Shown: in pieces, positions 53,201 through 61,151 of the stretch
Layout: every line of letters begins with the position of its first letter
How positions within the stretch are numbered: position 1 is the first letter of the stretch
Assembly (NCBI RefSeq): GCF_002993365.1
Contig: NZ_PVNP01000204.1
Span: 59,737-123,736 of the forward strand
DNA length: 64,000 nucleotides
Origin: Marisediminitalea alba
GTDB lineage: Bacteria; Pseudomonadota; Gammaproteobacteria; Enterobacterales; Alteromonadaceae
Direction of reading: 5' to 3'
The notes under the pieces: generated by a model
What the model was told of the DNA's origin: nothing
The model's database searches: none
What the model saw: the letters and a program-made list of their open reading frames with translations, nothing else
Position numbers and translations under genes: made by a program

Positions 53201-54659
53201 CGAGATCCTGGTCTCTAATGGCCGTCTCTACAACCCGACCCAACTGTTCGATGCGGGCAGTCAGGATGCTGTTGATTACGCAGAATTTAACGCCCGTAAC
53301 CAGTTAATCATCGACGATAACCGCGATGGCTCTGACAATGCCGCGCCATTACTGTCTATTGGTGATGTTGGTCCGTACAATCCGCTGCGTTCTGGCGACA
53401 GTGTTACCCGGGTTGAAGGGATTATGGATTATGGCTACAGCGCTTACCGTATTCGCCCGGTCACTGACGTTACCGTGGTAAATACGAATGTGCGTAATGA
53501 CGCGCCGGTCATTGCCGACGGAAACCTGCGGGTTGCCAGCTTTAACGTTCTAAACCTGTTTAACGGCAATGGTGACGGCTCTGGCTTCCCAACCAGCCGT
53601 GGCGCCGACAGCTTCTCTGAATACGAGCGTCAACTGGCTAAAATTGTTAATGCGATTGTCGCTATCGATGCTGACGTGCTCGGCTTAATGGAAATTGAGA
53701 ACGATGGCTATGCCAGCACCAGTGCGATTGCACAACTGGTTGCTGCGATTAACGCACAAATGGGCGCTGGTACCTATGAGTACATCAGTGTGGGTAACGG
53801 TATTGGCACCGACGAAATTGCAGTAGGTATTATTTATAAACCTGCGGTAGTGACGCCGGAGGGTGCGCCTGAACTGCTGACTTCAGCAAACAGTATTGTT
53901 GATACCGACGGACCGCTGTTTGATGATTCACGTAACCGTCCATCACTGGCTCAGGCATTTGTTCACAGCGAAACCCGCCAGACCATTGTAGTGGATGTTA
54001 ACCACCTTAAATCCAAAGGTTCAAGCTGTGGCAGTGGTGATGATGATACGTCTACCGGCCAGGGCAATTGTAACCTGACCCGTACCCGTGCCGCACAGGC
54101 GCTGGTTGTCTGGTTGAATGACACCTTCCCGGATATGCCATTCACCGTACTGGGTGACTTGAACAGCTATGGCATGGAAGATCCTATTCAGGCACTGACC
54201 GAAGCCGGATTAACCGATACCGCCCGCACTATTCTGGGCGACACCGCTTACAGCTATACCTTTGATGGTTTAGTGGGCAGCCTCGACTATCAGTTGGTTA
54301 ATGCCGCTATGGGTGAGTGGTTAGTCGATGCTACCGAGTGGCATATTAATGCCGATGAGCTGAGCATTCTGGATTACAACGAAGAATATAAAACTGCCGA
54401 CTTCCTCAATGAACTGGTGTTCCGAGCATCAGATCATGATCCGGTAGTGGCCACTTACCAGTTGGATATGGCGCCACTGCCAGGCGACATGGATGGTGAC
54501 TTCGATGTGGATATGCTCGATATCCGTGCCTTCCAGATGGCTATTGTACGACGCCAGCCATTGGGCAGTGAGTATGACTTTAACAATGATGGTCGCGTAA
54601 ACATGCGTGATCTGGTTGCCATGCGCGCGCTGTGTACTCGCCGTGGTTGCCGTCCTTAA
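50253..54659 (+). CDS. Secreted two-nuclease exoenzyme with lamin-tail domains and C-terminal dockerin
   Basis: A 1,468-residue exported protein. Domains in order (approximate residues): signal peptide 1-20; lamin-tail domain 1, 21-180; endonuclease I, 210-450, with active-site NREHVWPNSHGF and DIHHLRPEDV; lamin-tail-like domain 2, 480-645; lamin-tail domain 3, 655-820; OB-fold-like region, 830-1080; endonuclease/exonuclease/phosphatase domain, 1090-1405 (RVASFNVLNLFNG, VLGLMEIENDG, VVDVNHLKSKG, VLGDLNSYG, ASDHDPVVATY); dockerin type I-like module, 1409-1468, with two calcium loops DMDGDFDVDMLD and DFNNDGRVNMRD. It combines EndA and ExeM-like parts in one chain. The ATG at 50253 follows AGGAG. 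The cohesin-like gene is 21 bp downstream. Its role is likely DNA degradation for phosphorus or for biofilm matrix turnover. Confidence 0.9.
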   Translation: MKAKILLPLVLGLPVSALADDLFISEYIEGSSNNKAIEIYNPTDTAIDLTGYRLEIYSNGGTSAGTTIALSGMLASGDVYVVADNDADSAILAVTDQTSTSSFYNGDDAILLVNGTAVVDSFGQLGVDPGSYWESNGVRTQNRTLVRKASVTAGDIVPDDAFDVSLQWEQYSEDYFANLGAHNSDGDTGGGDDDEDLTDVCTNCPDLDKVADAATFDPVSYYAPVQTEIDANSPVEFIKMALNTVISADHTVLTYSEVWTALTETDEDPANSDNVVLFYSGISLPKTSNQSGVNNDDFWNREHVWPNSHGFSSDSYEGYTDIHHLRPEDVTVNGSRGNLDFDYSDSPLAEAPENRIDGDSFEPRDAVKGDVARMMLYMDVRYEGSGSDSTPDLVLVNRTTGPGEAALGQLCTLIAWHNADPVDASEAQRADTIYEYQGNRNPFVDHPEWVELLYPADSCDDEPTDPEEPPVDPEDPPVGGASPLILSGVIDADLSGGLPKAVEVFVTRDIADLSVCGIGFANNGGGTDGQEYTFPADSALAGERIIVASETSQFGAFFDSTPDYNSGSVSINGDDAIELFCDGEVVDVFGDPDVNGDYEAWDYTDSWAYRKSNTAASTSFNVNDWILPGRSALDGESTNATATTPYPYKSFTAVQPELFFSEYTEGSGFNKALEIVNLGSQSVDLSAHSYVISVYSNGGNSPSFSVTLSGSIAPGDVFVVSHPDADAPLPEVSDQEASLNFNGDDAVVFFKDGEVIDAIGQVGVDPGSEWGTGDTSTKDNTLRRLLSVTTGDTNADDTFDPSLEWQGFANNTLDHFGIYGNGDPGDPGEPGEEFGACYDSATYISAVQGNADTSPLSGQTVIVEGVVTAVFPDLGGFFMQEEDADHDADPQTSEGLFVELADLPSGLQASDVVRVQGSVEEQYGRTILSTVTESAICGTGAVTATVISLPQDSIDGFEAVENMLVVNDTSWDISDTYSFIRYGEILVSNGRLYNPTQLFDAGSQDAVDYAEFNARNQLIIDDNRDGSDNAAPLLSIGDVGPYNPLRSGDSVTRVEGIMDYGYSAYRIRPVTDVTVVNTNVRNDAPVIADGNLRVASFNVLNLFNGNGDGSGFPTSRGADSFSEYERQLAKIVNAIVAIDADVLGLMEIENDGYASTSAIAQLVAAINAQMGAGTYEYISVGNGIGTDEIAVGIIYKPAVVTPEGAPELLTSANSIVDTDGPLFDDSRNRPSLAQAFVHSETRQTIVVDVNHLKSKGSSCGSGDDDTSTGQGNCNLTRTRAAQALVVWLNDTFPDMPFTVLGDLNSYGMEDPIQALTEAGLTDTARTILGDTAYSYTFDGLVGSLDYQLVNAAMGEWLVDATEWHINADELSILDYNEEYKTADFLNELVFRASDHDPVVATYQLDMAPLPGDMDGDFDVDMLDIRAFQMAIVRRQPLGSEYDFNNDGRVNMRDLVAMRALCTRRGCRP

Positions 54660-54680
54660 TTGAAAATGGAGTAACAGATA

Positions 54681-55262
54681 ATGAAGAAGTTTTTATTAAC
54701 CCTGGCCAGTCTGGTTGCGTTTAGCAGCCAGGCGGCGGTCATCTCGGTAGACCTTGCCGATAGTGAAATTGCCGTGGGTGACACCACCACCGTAAACATT
54801 ACTGGTGAGTTCGATAGTCAGACTGAAGCATTTGACAATGCCTTACTGCGCGTCTTTTTCGACACGAGTTCACTGTTAGTCGATAGCACCAGCTTTGCCT
54901 CGGGTTTACCTAATGATGAGATTTTCTTCGACCCATTCTTATTTATCGAAGAACAACCCGGTGAAATGTCGATGAGCTGGACAAGTTCTGTAGGCACCTA
55001 TACAAACGCGGCTCCCTTTTTGCTGTTCAGTTTTGACGTAACAGCAACGGCCGAGGGTATCTTCGATTTAACGATGGATGCGTCAGACTTGTTAAATCTG
55101 GACTTTTTTGACTCAAACACGTTTGCGCCGATGTCTTACACGCTAAATGAGGCAAGCCTAACGGTTTCAGACAACGTTACAGCAGAGGTGGCCGCTCCGC
55201 AAACAGCACTGCTGTTAGCCCTGGCGTTAGGCGGTCTTGTGGTCGCTCGTCGCCGCAGCTAA
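54681..55262 (+). CDS. Cohesin-like domain protein with PEP-CTERM-like anchor
   Basis: A 193-residue exported protein. Signal peptide 1-18 (MKKFLLTLASLVAFSSQA). Residues about 20-160 form a beta-rich domain in the cohesin/carbohydrate-binding fold pattern: ISVDLADSEIAVGDTTTVNI, a buried strand ALLRVFFDTSSL, FLLFSFDVTATAEGIFDLTM, then LNEASLTV. The C terminus (AAPQTALLLALALGGLVVARRRS) is a PEP-CTERM-like sorting signal: short motif, membrane helix, Arg cluster. It follows a dockerin-bearing nuclease in the same operon, with GGAG upstream of the ATG. A docking partner for that dockerin is the natural reading, but this is not proven. Confidence 0.75.
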   Translation: MKKFLLTLASLVAFSSQAAVISVDLADSEIAVGDTTTVNITGEFDSQTEAFDNALLRVFFDTSSLLVDSTSFASGLPNDEIFFDPFLFIEEQPGEMSMSWTSSVGTYTNAAPFLLFSFDVTATAEGIFDLTMDASDLLNLDFFDSNTFAPMSYTLNEASLTVSDNVTAEVAAPQTALLLALALGGLVVARRRS

Positions 55263-55283
55263 TCAGGCTTACCTCAACGATTG

Positions 55284-55311
55284 AAAACCCCGCCCTGGCG
55301 GGGTTTTTTAT
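55284..55311 (+). terminator. Rho-independent terminator of the nuclease-cohesin operon
   Basis: Stem AAAACCCCGCC / GGCGGGGTTTT (55284-55294 and 55297-55307) followed by TT, 22 bp after the stop codon. Confidence 0.88.
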
Positions 55312-55445
55312 TCTCTGCACTTACCGATTTTTTGTGCGGGCAATCTTCACTTGAGTAACCCAAACAATCAGCACGCATGTTTCAATCACTCCCGGGGTTT
55401 GTTACCCTGCCAGCATGCTGCCTCAGACCATTTCAGGATCGAATA

Positions 55446-56564
55446 ATGAGCAAGGCCAGGCTTCTCCGGTTAGCACCGGTACTTTTGTTAGTGTCCGGCA
55501 CGGCACAGTCAGCCGACGACTTCCCGGTCAATATCGGCGGCCATGTGCGCCTCAATTACAGTTATCAGGACTGGCAGGAAGTTGAATTGCGTGATGGTTT
55601 TGGTTTTGAGTCACTCAAATTAACCGTCTCCGGTGAAACCGACCAGTTCAGCTATAAAGCAGATTACCGCTGGTATGAAAATACCGACTTTAACACCGTG
55701 CGCTATGCCGACCTGACTTATCACTACGACGACCGCACCAGTGTGTCAGCCGGGATCACCAAGGTGCCCTTCGGTTTATTGCCCTTCGCCTCAAACAGCT
55801 TTTGGTTTTCCATCAATTACTATATTGGCTTCGAGGATGACTACGACCCTGGCGTAGTAGTGCAATACGAGAAATCTAACTGGGATATTCGCGCCGGCTA
55901 CTTCTTTAATGATGAGTACAATGATGCCGGCCGGTTTGGTCGCTACTCTTTCGATATTGCCGATAACGGTGAGTTTCGTAATCAGGAAGATGGCCAGTAT
56001 AACCTGCGGGTAAGCTATACTGCCGGGTTGATCCGCGGCGCTACTACCGAGTTTGGCGCGTCCTGGCAAGCCGCTAACGTACTCAATCTGGATACTCTGA
56101 ACGAAGGTGATATGAACGCTTATGCCCTGCACCTTCGCCATACCCAGGGCCCGGTGGGCGTTGCCCTGCAATATACCGATTACGATTATGATCTGGCCGC
56201 ACCACAAGATCAGGCAACTGACCGTCTCGCTTTGTCCGCTTTTGATTTTCCTTTCCTTACTGCCTCCAAAGCGCACAGTTACACCGCGGCAGTGAGTTAT
56301 GAATTACCATTCAGAGTAACCGGCCTGTCGCCGATTAAATGCTATTCCGAATACGGGGCGGTTGAGCCTGATGTGGCGGCTGGTCTGCGCTCAACGCAAT
56401 GGGTTAATGGTTGCAGTTTTGGCTGGCGCGCGTTGTATTTCTATGTGGATAGCATTCAGGGTAAAAACATGTGGTTTTCCGGCGGTTCCGGCATTGGTCT
56501 GGGCCTTGGCGGTAATCAGGACTCCACCCATCGTTTAAATATCAGTTTAGGCCTTTATTTTTAG
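55446..56564 (+). CDS. OprO/OprP-type porin
   Basis: A 372-residue outer-membrane barrel with a signal peptide (cut near AQSA, residue 24). Strands such as HVRLNYSYQDWQ, LTVSGETDQFSYKADYRWYEN and the C-terminal RLNISLGLYF (aromatic end) are typical. The long loop GITKVPFGLLPFASNSFWFSINYYIGFEDDYDPGVVVQYEK resembles the phosphate-selective porin O/P family. AGGA precedes the ATG at 55446. It is coupled to the solute-binding protein gene by close spacing. Anion selectivity is inferred only from family. Confidence 0.75.
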   Translation: MSKARLLRLAPVLLLVSGTAQSADDFPVNIGGHVRLNYSYQDWQEVELRDGFGFESLKLTVSGETDQFSYKADYRWYENTDFNTVRYADLTYHYDDRTSVSAGITKVPFGLLPFASNSFWFSINYYIGFEDDYDPGVVVQYEKSNWDIRAGYFFNDEYNDAGRFGRYSFDIADNGEFRNQEDGQYNLRVSYTAGLIRGATTEFGASWQAANVLNLDTLNEGDMNAYALHLRHTQGPVGVALQYTDYDYDLAAPQDQATDRLALSAFDFPFLTASKAHSYTAAVSYELPFRVTGLSPIKCYSEYGAVEPDVAAGLRSTQWVNGCSFGWRALYFYVDSIQGKNMWFSGGSGIGLGLGGNQDSTHRLNISLGLYF

Positions 56565-56572
56565 TGACCGTT

Positions 56573-57370
56573 ATGAAAAATCTTATTTTAATGCTGTCCC
56601 TGCTTTTTGCAGTTGTAAATAATGCCTCAGCTCACGCGTGGCGCACACTCACCATTGCCACCACTGAATATCCGCCCTATACCTCCACGGACATGGAGCA
56701 CAATGGCTATATAAACCATATTATCAGTGAGGCGTTCTTACGGGTTGGTGTAGACGTGGTGTACGAAACCATGTCCTGGGAAGATGCCATTGCAAGTGCC
56801 AAAGACGGCCGCTATGACGCTGTGTCATATGCTAACTTCACCCGGGTTTACAGTGTTGATTTCTGGCAGAGCGAGCCTATCACTTCAGAAAGCCTGGTGT
56901 TTACGGCGAATGAAGAACTTTCTCTGGATCAGTGGGAAAACCTGCAACAACTTAAGCAATACAAAATAGGCGTCACCAAAGGGTACGCTTATACCGATGA
57001 ACTCTTTGCGTTTTTTAAGCAGGCGCCCAACACCGTAACCTTTGATACCGACAAAGACGGCCTCAATGCGGTTATTGCCAACGATATTCAATTGTTCCCC
57101 ATCGATGAGCTGACCGCCTGGTATTTACTGGAACGGGATTTCACCACCTTCGACCGTGACGAAATAAAAATGCTCAAGCCTTTTATCTCTACCGTGACAA
57201 CCCACTTACTTATCCCGCGTAAAAGTCAGGATGGCGAGTTAATTTTAGCCTTGTTCAACAAAGGTCTGCGCAAGTTAGCAATGGAAGGTAAACTCGACCG
57301 CTATAAAACTTTATTGCGCGAAGGCTACTACCAACACCCCGACAAACCGGTGAATTTCGATCGACGTTAA
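56573..57370 (+). CDS. Family 3 extracellular solute-binding-like protein
   Basis: A 265-residue exported protein with a signal peptide (about 1-20) and a type II periplasmic binding fold like amino-acid-binding proteins: TIATTEYPPYTSTDMEHNGYINHIISEAFLRVGVDVVYETMSWEDAIASAKDGRYDAVSYANFTRVYSVDFWQSEPI. No ABC permease genes are nearby, so it may serve as a sensor or as a partner of the porin upstream. ATG at 56573 is used; the frame is open from a GTG at 56564. Confidence 0.8.
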   Translation: MKNLILMLSLLFAVVNNASAHAWRTLTIATTEYPPYTSTDMEHNGYINHIISEAFLRVGVDVVYETMSWEDAIASAKDGRYDAVSYANFTRVYSVDFWQSEPITSESLVFTANEELSLDQWENLQQLKQYKIGVTKGYAYTDELFAFFKQAPNTVTFDTDKDGLNAVIANDIQLFPIDELTAWYLLERDFTTFDRDEIKMLKPFISTVTTHLLIPRKSQDGELILALFNKGLRKLAMEGKLDRYKTLLREGYYQHPDKPVNFDRR

Positions 57371-57375
57371 GCTTT

Positions 57376-57403
57376 AAAATGCTGCCTGTTAAGGCAGCAT
57401 TTT
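57376..57403. terminator. Bidirectional terminator
   Basis: Stem AAAATGCTGCC / GGCAGCATTTT (57376-57386 and 57393-57403) between convergent genes; the stop codon of the minus-strand lactamase gene lies within it. Confidence 0.85.
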
Positions 57404-58117
57404 TAGCGCCAGCTCGCGGGTATGGGAAAGAAGCGCTGCATCGCCGACTTTGCCATGGCCGGGAACCACCTTCTGCACCTCAGGAAAGTAATCAGTTACC
57501 CGGCTGACTGACTCTGGCCACGCGCGCACGTCGCCTTCTGCGGTATACCCCAGCGAAAAGGTCGCCTGTTCACGAATAAAACAACCACCAAACAACAGGT
57601 TATGTTTTTTCACCCACACTACGCTGTTGTCCAGCGTATGGCCCGGCCCCGGATAAAATACTTCAATCATCTCAGGTACTACCCACGCGTTGTTGCTAAA
57701 AGTATGTTGAGCGGGCGTTTCGCCCTTCTGAGTTAAGTACTCATTAGTTAACTCAAACGTCCATGAGGGGATATTTTTGCTGTGAAAACGTGCCAGATGC
57801 CCGCCGGCATCTTCGTGCGAATGAGTGACGACCACGGCCTCAAGACTCAGCCCCTGCGACTCAAGCCAGCTAAACAGCGTATCCACATCACTGTTGTCCC
57901 AGGGTGTGTCGATTAAAACCGCTTTATGCGGCGCTGTCTGCACAATTAAACCGTTACCGCTCACCAGTCCAAAGCCTTCTACAGCGCGCTCGGAGCGCAT
58001 CAGGTAAACCCCGTCATTCAGCGGCGTTACCGTTAGATTGGCAGCCCGTGCCGGTAACGAAAGGATAGGCATCAATAAGACTATGGCAATACGCTGCCAC
58101 AAAGCACGGTTTGGCAT
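57389..58117 (-). CDS. Subclass B1-type metallo-beta-lactamase
   Basis: A 242-residue exported zinc hydrolase (signal peptide 1-25). All B1 zinc ligands are visible: HSHEDAGGH (HxHxD with the third His later), GPGHTLDNSVVW (His), GGCFIREQ (Cys) and VPGHGKVGD (His). The Cys ligand and the order of motifs fit subclass B1, the class of NDM and IND enzymes, rather than B2 or B3. It is chromosomal, with no mobile element next to it. Whether it hydrolyses beta-lactams, as opposed to another substrate, is not shown. Confidence 0.85.
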   Translation of the reverse strand: MPNRALWQRIAIVLLMPILSLPARAANLTVTPLNDGVYLMRSERAVEGFGLVSGNGLIVQTAPHKAVLIDTPWDNSDVDTLFSWLESQGLSLEAVVVTHSHEDAGGHLARFHSKNIPSWTFELTNEYLTQKGETPAQHTFSNNAWVVPEMIEVFYPGPGHTLDNSVVWVKKHNLLFGGCFIREQATFSLGYTAEGDVRAWPESVSRVTDYFPEVQKVVPGHGKVGDAALLSHTRELALKMLP

Positions 58118-58203
58118 GGTTAAGTTTCGCTTCAGTTATTGTTCAGCCTGATTTTCGCACACTGTTTATACAGTCATTGCAGAGACAACAGGGTAAATGG
58201 ACT

Positions 58204-58902
58204 ATGAAAAATCAAAGAGTAACACAGACTATACTGGCTGCGACGCTTATGTCACTGAGCTTTATCGCGTTTTCATCTGCCGCTTCGGGCAAAGAGGTGG
58301 CGGTCAGCGAAACCATTAATACCCCCGAACTCAATGCCGCCGATAATGTGCCGACCCGGGTGAAAAAGAAAGATCTCAGTAGCATTGCGGGTAAATCAGG
58401 CGAACAGTTTCGCACTGCCACTCACAGTGTTGACTACTGGTTTTATGATGCCTGGATGACACTGTACACCGACCGTGATTACGACGGATACTATGCTAGT
58501 TTCGACCTTGAATTTGACGCCGATACTAACTATTACCAGGCACCGGTTTACGCCATTGTCTATCTGGGCACCAACGACTATTACGAAGCGTTTCATGTCA
58601 CTTCGGTATTTAACCTGTATAGCGACAGCAGTGATGACTCAGTGCTGCTGGAAAGTGAGTTAGTTAGCGGGTATCCCAGCAACGACTACGATATTTTAAT
58701 TGAGTTAATTGATGCGCAAACCGATCAGGTACTGGCCACTATAGATGCCTATGAAGATGCTGATTTGTCTTATCAGAGTATGGAAAGTTTCGACTATGAC
58801 CGACCGGTAACCTCAGAAGTGGTAGTAGAAACCCATGCTGGTAGCTGGAGTATGTGGATGAGCCTTGGTCTGCTCGGCCTGATTTTATGGCGTCGCAGGT
58901 AA
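58204..58902 (+). CDS. Choice-of-anchor H family protein with GlyGly-CTERM-like tail
   Basis: A 232-residue exported protein. Signal peptide about 1-30. The middle region is rich in Asp, Tyr and Ser (DYWFYDAWMTLYTDRDYDGYYASFDLEFDADTNYYQAPVYAIVYLG) and matches the choice-of-anchor H layout. The C terminus (HAGSWSMWMSLGLLGLILWRRR) is a Gly/Ser motif, membrane helix and Arg cluster, the type processed by rhombosortase. The start at 58204 is preferred; the open frame upstream has no other support. It is divergent from the lactamase gene. Function unknown. Confidence 0.78.
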   Translation: MKNQRVTQTILAATLMSLSFIAFSSAASGKEVAVSETINTPELNAADNVPTRVKKKDLSSIAGKSGEQFRTATHSVDYWFYDAWMTLYTDRDYDGYYASFDLEFDADTNYYQAPVYAIVYLGTNDYYEAFHVTSVFNLYSDSSDDSVLLESELVSGYPSNDYDILIELIDAQTDQVLATIDAYEDADLSYQSMESFDYDRPVTSEVVVETHAGSWSMWMSLGLLGLILWRRR

Positions 58903-58924
58903 GTAACCTAACTCAAAAGAGTAA

Positions 58925-58952
58925 AACGGGGCCATGGGCCCCGTTATGTTTT
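58925..58952. terminator. Bidirectional terminator
   Basis: Stem AACGGGGCC / GGCCCCGTT (58925-58933 and 58937-58945) with T-rich sequence on both sides (ATGTTTTAAT on the plus strand, TTTTAC on the minus). Confidence 0.8.
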
Positions 58953-58961
58953 AATCTTTTT

Positions 58962-60905
58962 TTAAGGACAGTTGCCTGCAAACCATACACTGCCATCGGT
59001 TGAGTACAGGGTTGATGTACCCCAGGTGGAACCTGCTAGAGGATCATCCGAGCCGCTGGCAAAGTAATCCGGTGCGTAGTAGTAACCAGTGCTGTAAGCG
59101 CGGCCTGCTACTTTGTGATAGTAGTTCGCAGTGGTGTATTCAGCACAGGTAGCCGGATCGCCACCGCCTGTATCACCGCCCGAGCCGTCATCACCAGAGC
59201 CATTACCACCGCCGTTACCGCCATCAGAACCAGTGCCGCTGCACGCCTGAACCGGGCCGGTACAGGAAGCATCGTCATCCTGCCATACACACATACCACC
59301 ACTCTGGGTTTGCTCGGTCAGTTTAAAAGCATCGGTTGAGTATTCCAGATAGCAGGTAGAGTAGCCGGTATAATCGAGACGACCAGCGCTGATATGCTGA
59401 TCAAGCGTAGCAATCACGCCTGCATCAATGTCTACCGACAGCTGTGTGTTGCTGCTCAGGCCACTGGCGTCGACAGCCGTAACCGTAATAGTTTGCGAAC
59501 CGCCCGGCAGGTCACAGGCTTCAGCGCTAAAGGATAGCCCATCCACACTGGCATTTTGGGTACCGGTCGCAAATGTGACTTCTACTGCGGAAAGGTCCTG
59601 GTTTTCGTCGTAAACCGAGCCGGTAACCGTTGCACACTGACCATTGGCATCTACCAGCACATCAGATAACACGGGGGCAGCAGGTGGCGGTGGCGGGCCA
59701 ACGCGCACGCTCACGGTGCTGGCTTCGGACACGGCGCCTACATCGTCACTGGCCGTCACCGTAACAAAGTACAAATCGTCTGACAGGGTGGCCGAGGTTA
59801 CCGAGAAACTATCATCACTTTGGGTCGACGCCGAATACTGATAGGTATCGCCATTATTATTGGTGATCAGCACATCAACATTATCCACGTAGCCTTCAGC
59901 GTCGGTGGCGTTACCGGTGACGATCAACTGACCGCTGCTTTCTGAAGCGCTCACCGAAGATAATTGCGGAGGCTGGTTTCGATCGACCCGCTTATTATTC
60001 TCACTGAAGTATTCACCCAGGTACATCGCATAGTTAATGCCAGTGCCACTTACATAGGAACCACTGGCGCCAGCGCCGCCCGACCAGGAGTGATCCACGC
60101 CATTGAGCCAGATCATTGACACCCGGCCTTCCTGCCAGAGGTATTCTTCGGCGGTACGCGAACCGCTGCCAAGGAGGTTACTGCCAGGCAACTCACTAAC
60201 ACCATAGGCGCCAGCCATACCCTCAGCGTTCTGCCGGTTATAACAGGTATCCACGGTGGTATCGGCATCGCCATGTGCGATAGATGCGATCTGGTCATCG
60301 AGCGAGCCGCTGTAACTCCCCGCATACTGTTGACATCGCTGCGCGACGTTGGCGTATTCACAGCTGCCTATCGCGCCGCTGGAACTGGTACCAATGCTGG
60401 GCCCGGCGCTTACTCCCACGCCGGCAAATACGTCTGGTGCAATACAGGCAGTGGTATTGGCAAAGGCTGCGCCGGAGGATAGTCCCGCCACGTACACCTG
60501 GTCTTCATCAATGGCGTAGCCGCTGTTGGCTTTCATCGACGACACCAGCGACAGGATATTAGCGTAGTCGCCGGCAGTACGGGATTTTGCTCCCTGCCAG
60601 TAAGACCAGCAGCCAAACCCCGCCTTATTCATTGCATCAGGAACCGCTACCACCATTCCGTAACTTTCTGCAGCCTGTTCAAGGTTAGCGGAAAGATAAG
60701 CATCAATGGATTGTGTACAGCCGTGAAGTACGACTAACAGTGAGCGTCCCTGCCCTATTGGTGATAGTGATTCCGGGGTGTAAACGTGTACTTTATTAAA
60801 ATTACCTACTGTTACATTCTGTTGCCAGCTGCCCGCCTGAGCCGGTATCGCCAGCGTGGCAGACAGCAGTGTCCCGGCTACCAGTAGTTTGTTTTTTAAT
60901 GTCAT
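58962..60905 (-). CDS. Secreted PHB depolymerase-type esterase with C-terminal binding domains
   Basis: A 647-residue exported enzyme. Signal peptide 1-24. The catalytic domain (about 30-310) is of the extracellular short-chain PHB depolymerase / LpqC type, with the lipase box GLSSGAAFAN (Ser), HGDADTTVD (Asp) and VDHSWSGG (His); VLHGCTQS holds the oxyanion region. Two Ig-like domains follow (about 315-500), then a Cys-bearing region, a Gly-Asp linker (about 560-590), and a terminal 60-residue domain with bounding cysteines (CAEYTTANYYHKVAGRAY to NC). The final parts are probably substrate-binding. Its natural substrate may be PHB or another polyester. Confidence 0.85.
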   Translation of the reverse strand: MTLKNKLLVAGTLLSATLAIPAQAGSWQQNVTVGNFNKVHVYTPESLSPIGQGRSLLVVLHGCTQSIDAYLSANLEQAAESYGMVVAVPDAMNKAGFGCWSYWQGAKSRTAGDYANILSLVSSMKANSGYAIDEDQVYVAGLSSGAAFANTTACIAPDVFAGVGVSAGPSIGTSSSGAIGSCEYANVAQRCQQYAGSYSGSLDDQIASIAHGDADTTVDTCYNRQNAEGMAGAYGVSELPGSNLLGSGSRTAEEYLWQEGRVSMIWLNGVDHSWSGGAGASGSYVSGTGINYAMYLGEYFSENNKRVDRNQPPQLSSVSASESSGQLIVTGNATDAEGYVDNVDVLITNNNGDTYQYSASTQSDDSFSVTSATLSDDLYFVTVTASDDVGAVSEASTVSVRVGPPPPPAAPVLSDVLVDANGQCATVTGSVYDENQDLSAVEVTFATGTQNASVDGLSFSAEACDLPGGSQTITVTAVDASGLSSNTQLSVDIDAGVIATLDQHISAGRLDYTGYSTCYLEYSTDAFKLTEQTQSGGMCVWQDDDASCTGPVQACSGTGSDGGNGGGNGSGDDGSGGDTGGGDPATCAEYTTANYYHKVAGRAYSTGYYYAPDYFASGSDDPLAGSTWGTSTLYSTDGSVWFAGNCP

Positions 60906-61151
60906 GTTACCACCTTCTTCTTATGTGTGTTTACCAATGGTTAAATCATTGTTGATCATTTGTTAACCAAATCCTGTAACACTTTCGTACTGTGCGCAGC
61001 CGAAGGGGCGAGACCGGGCTTTTGTGCTCAAAAGCAGGACCAAAGTAGTAGATGACACTAACCAAAGTAGCAGAAGTCTGATAACCCTGAACTGATTATC
61101 TTCAGTATAATGTTATTGGTTTGTAAATTATGTGCGGTACGGCTGAGCAAT
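60906..61151. other. Divergent intergenic region
   Basis: This holds the promoters of the depolymerase and the histidine kinase genes. I see no other gene and no clear operator. The stretch AACCAAAGTAGCAG near 61059 is preceded by the similar GACCAAAGTAGTAG near 61039. Confidence 0.35.
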
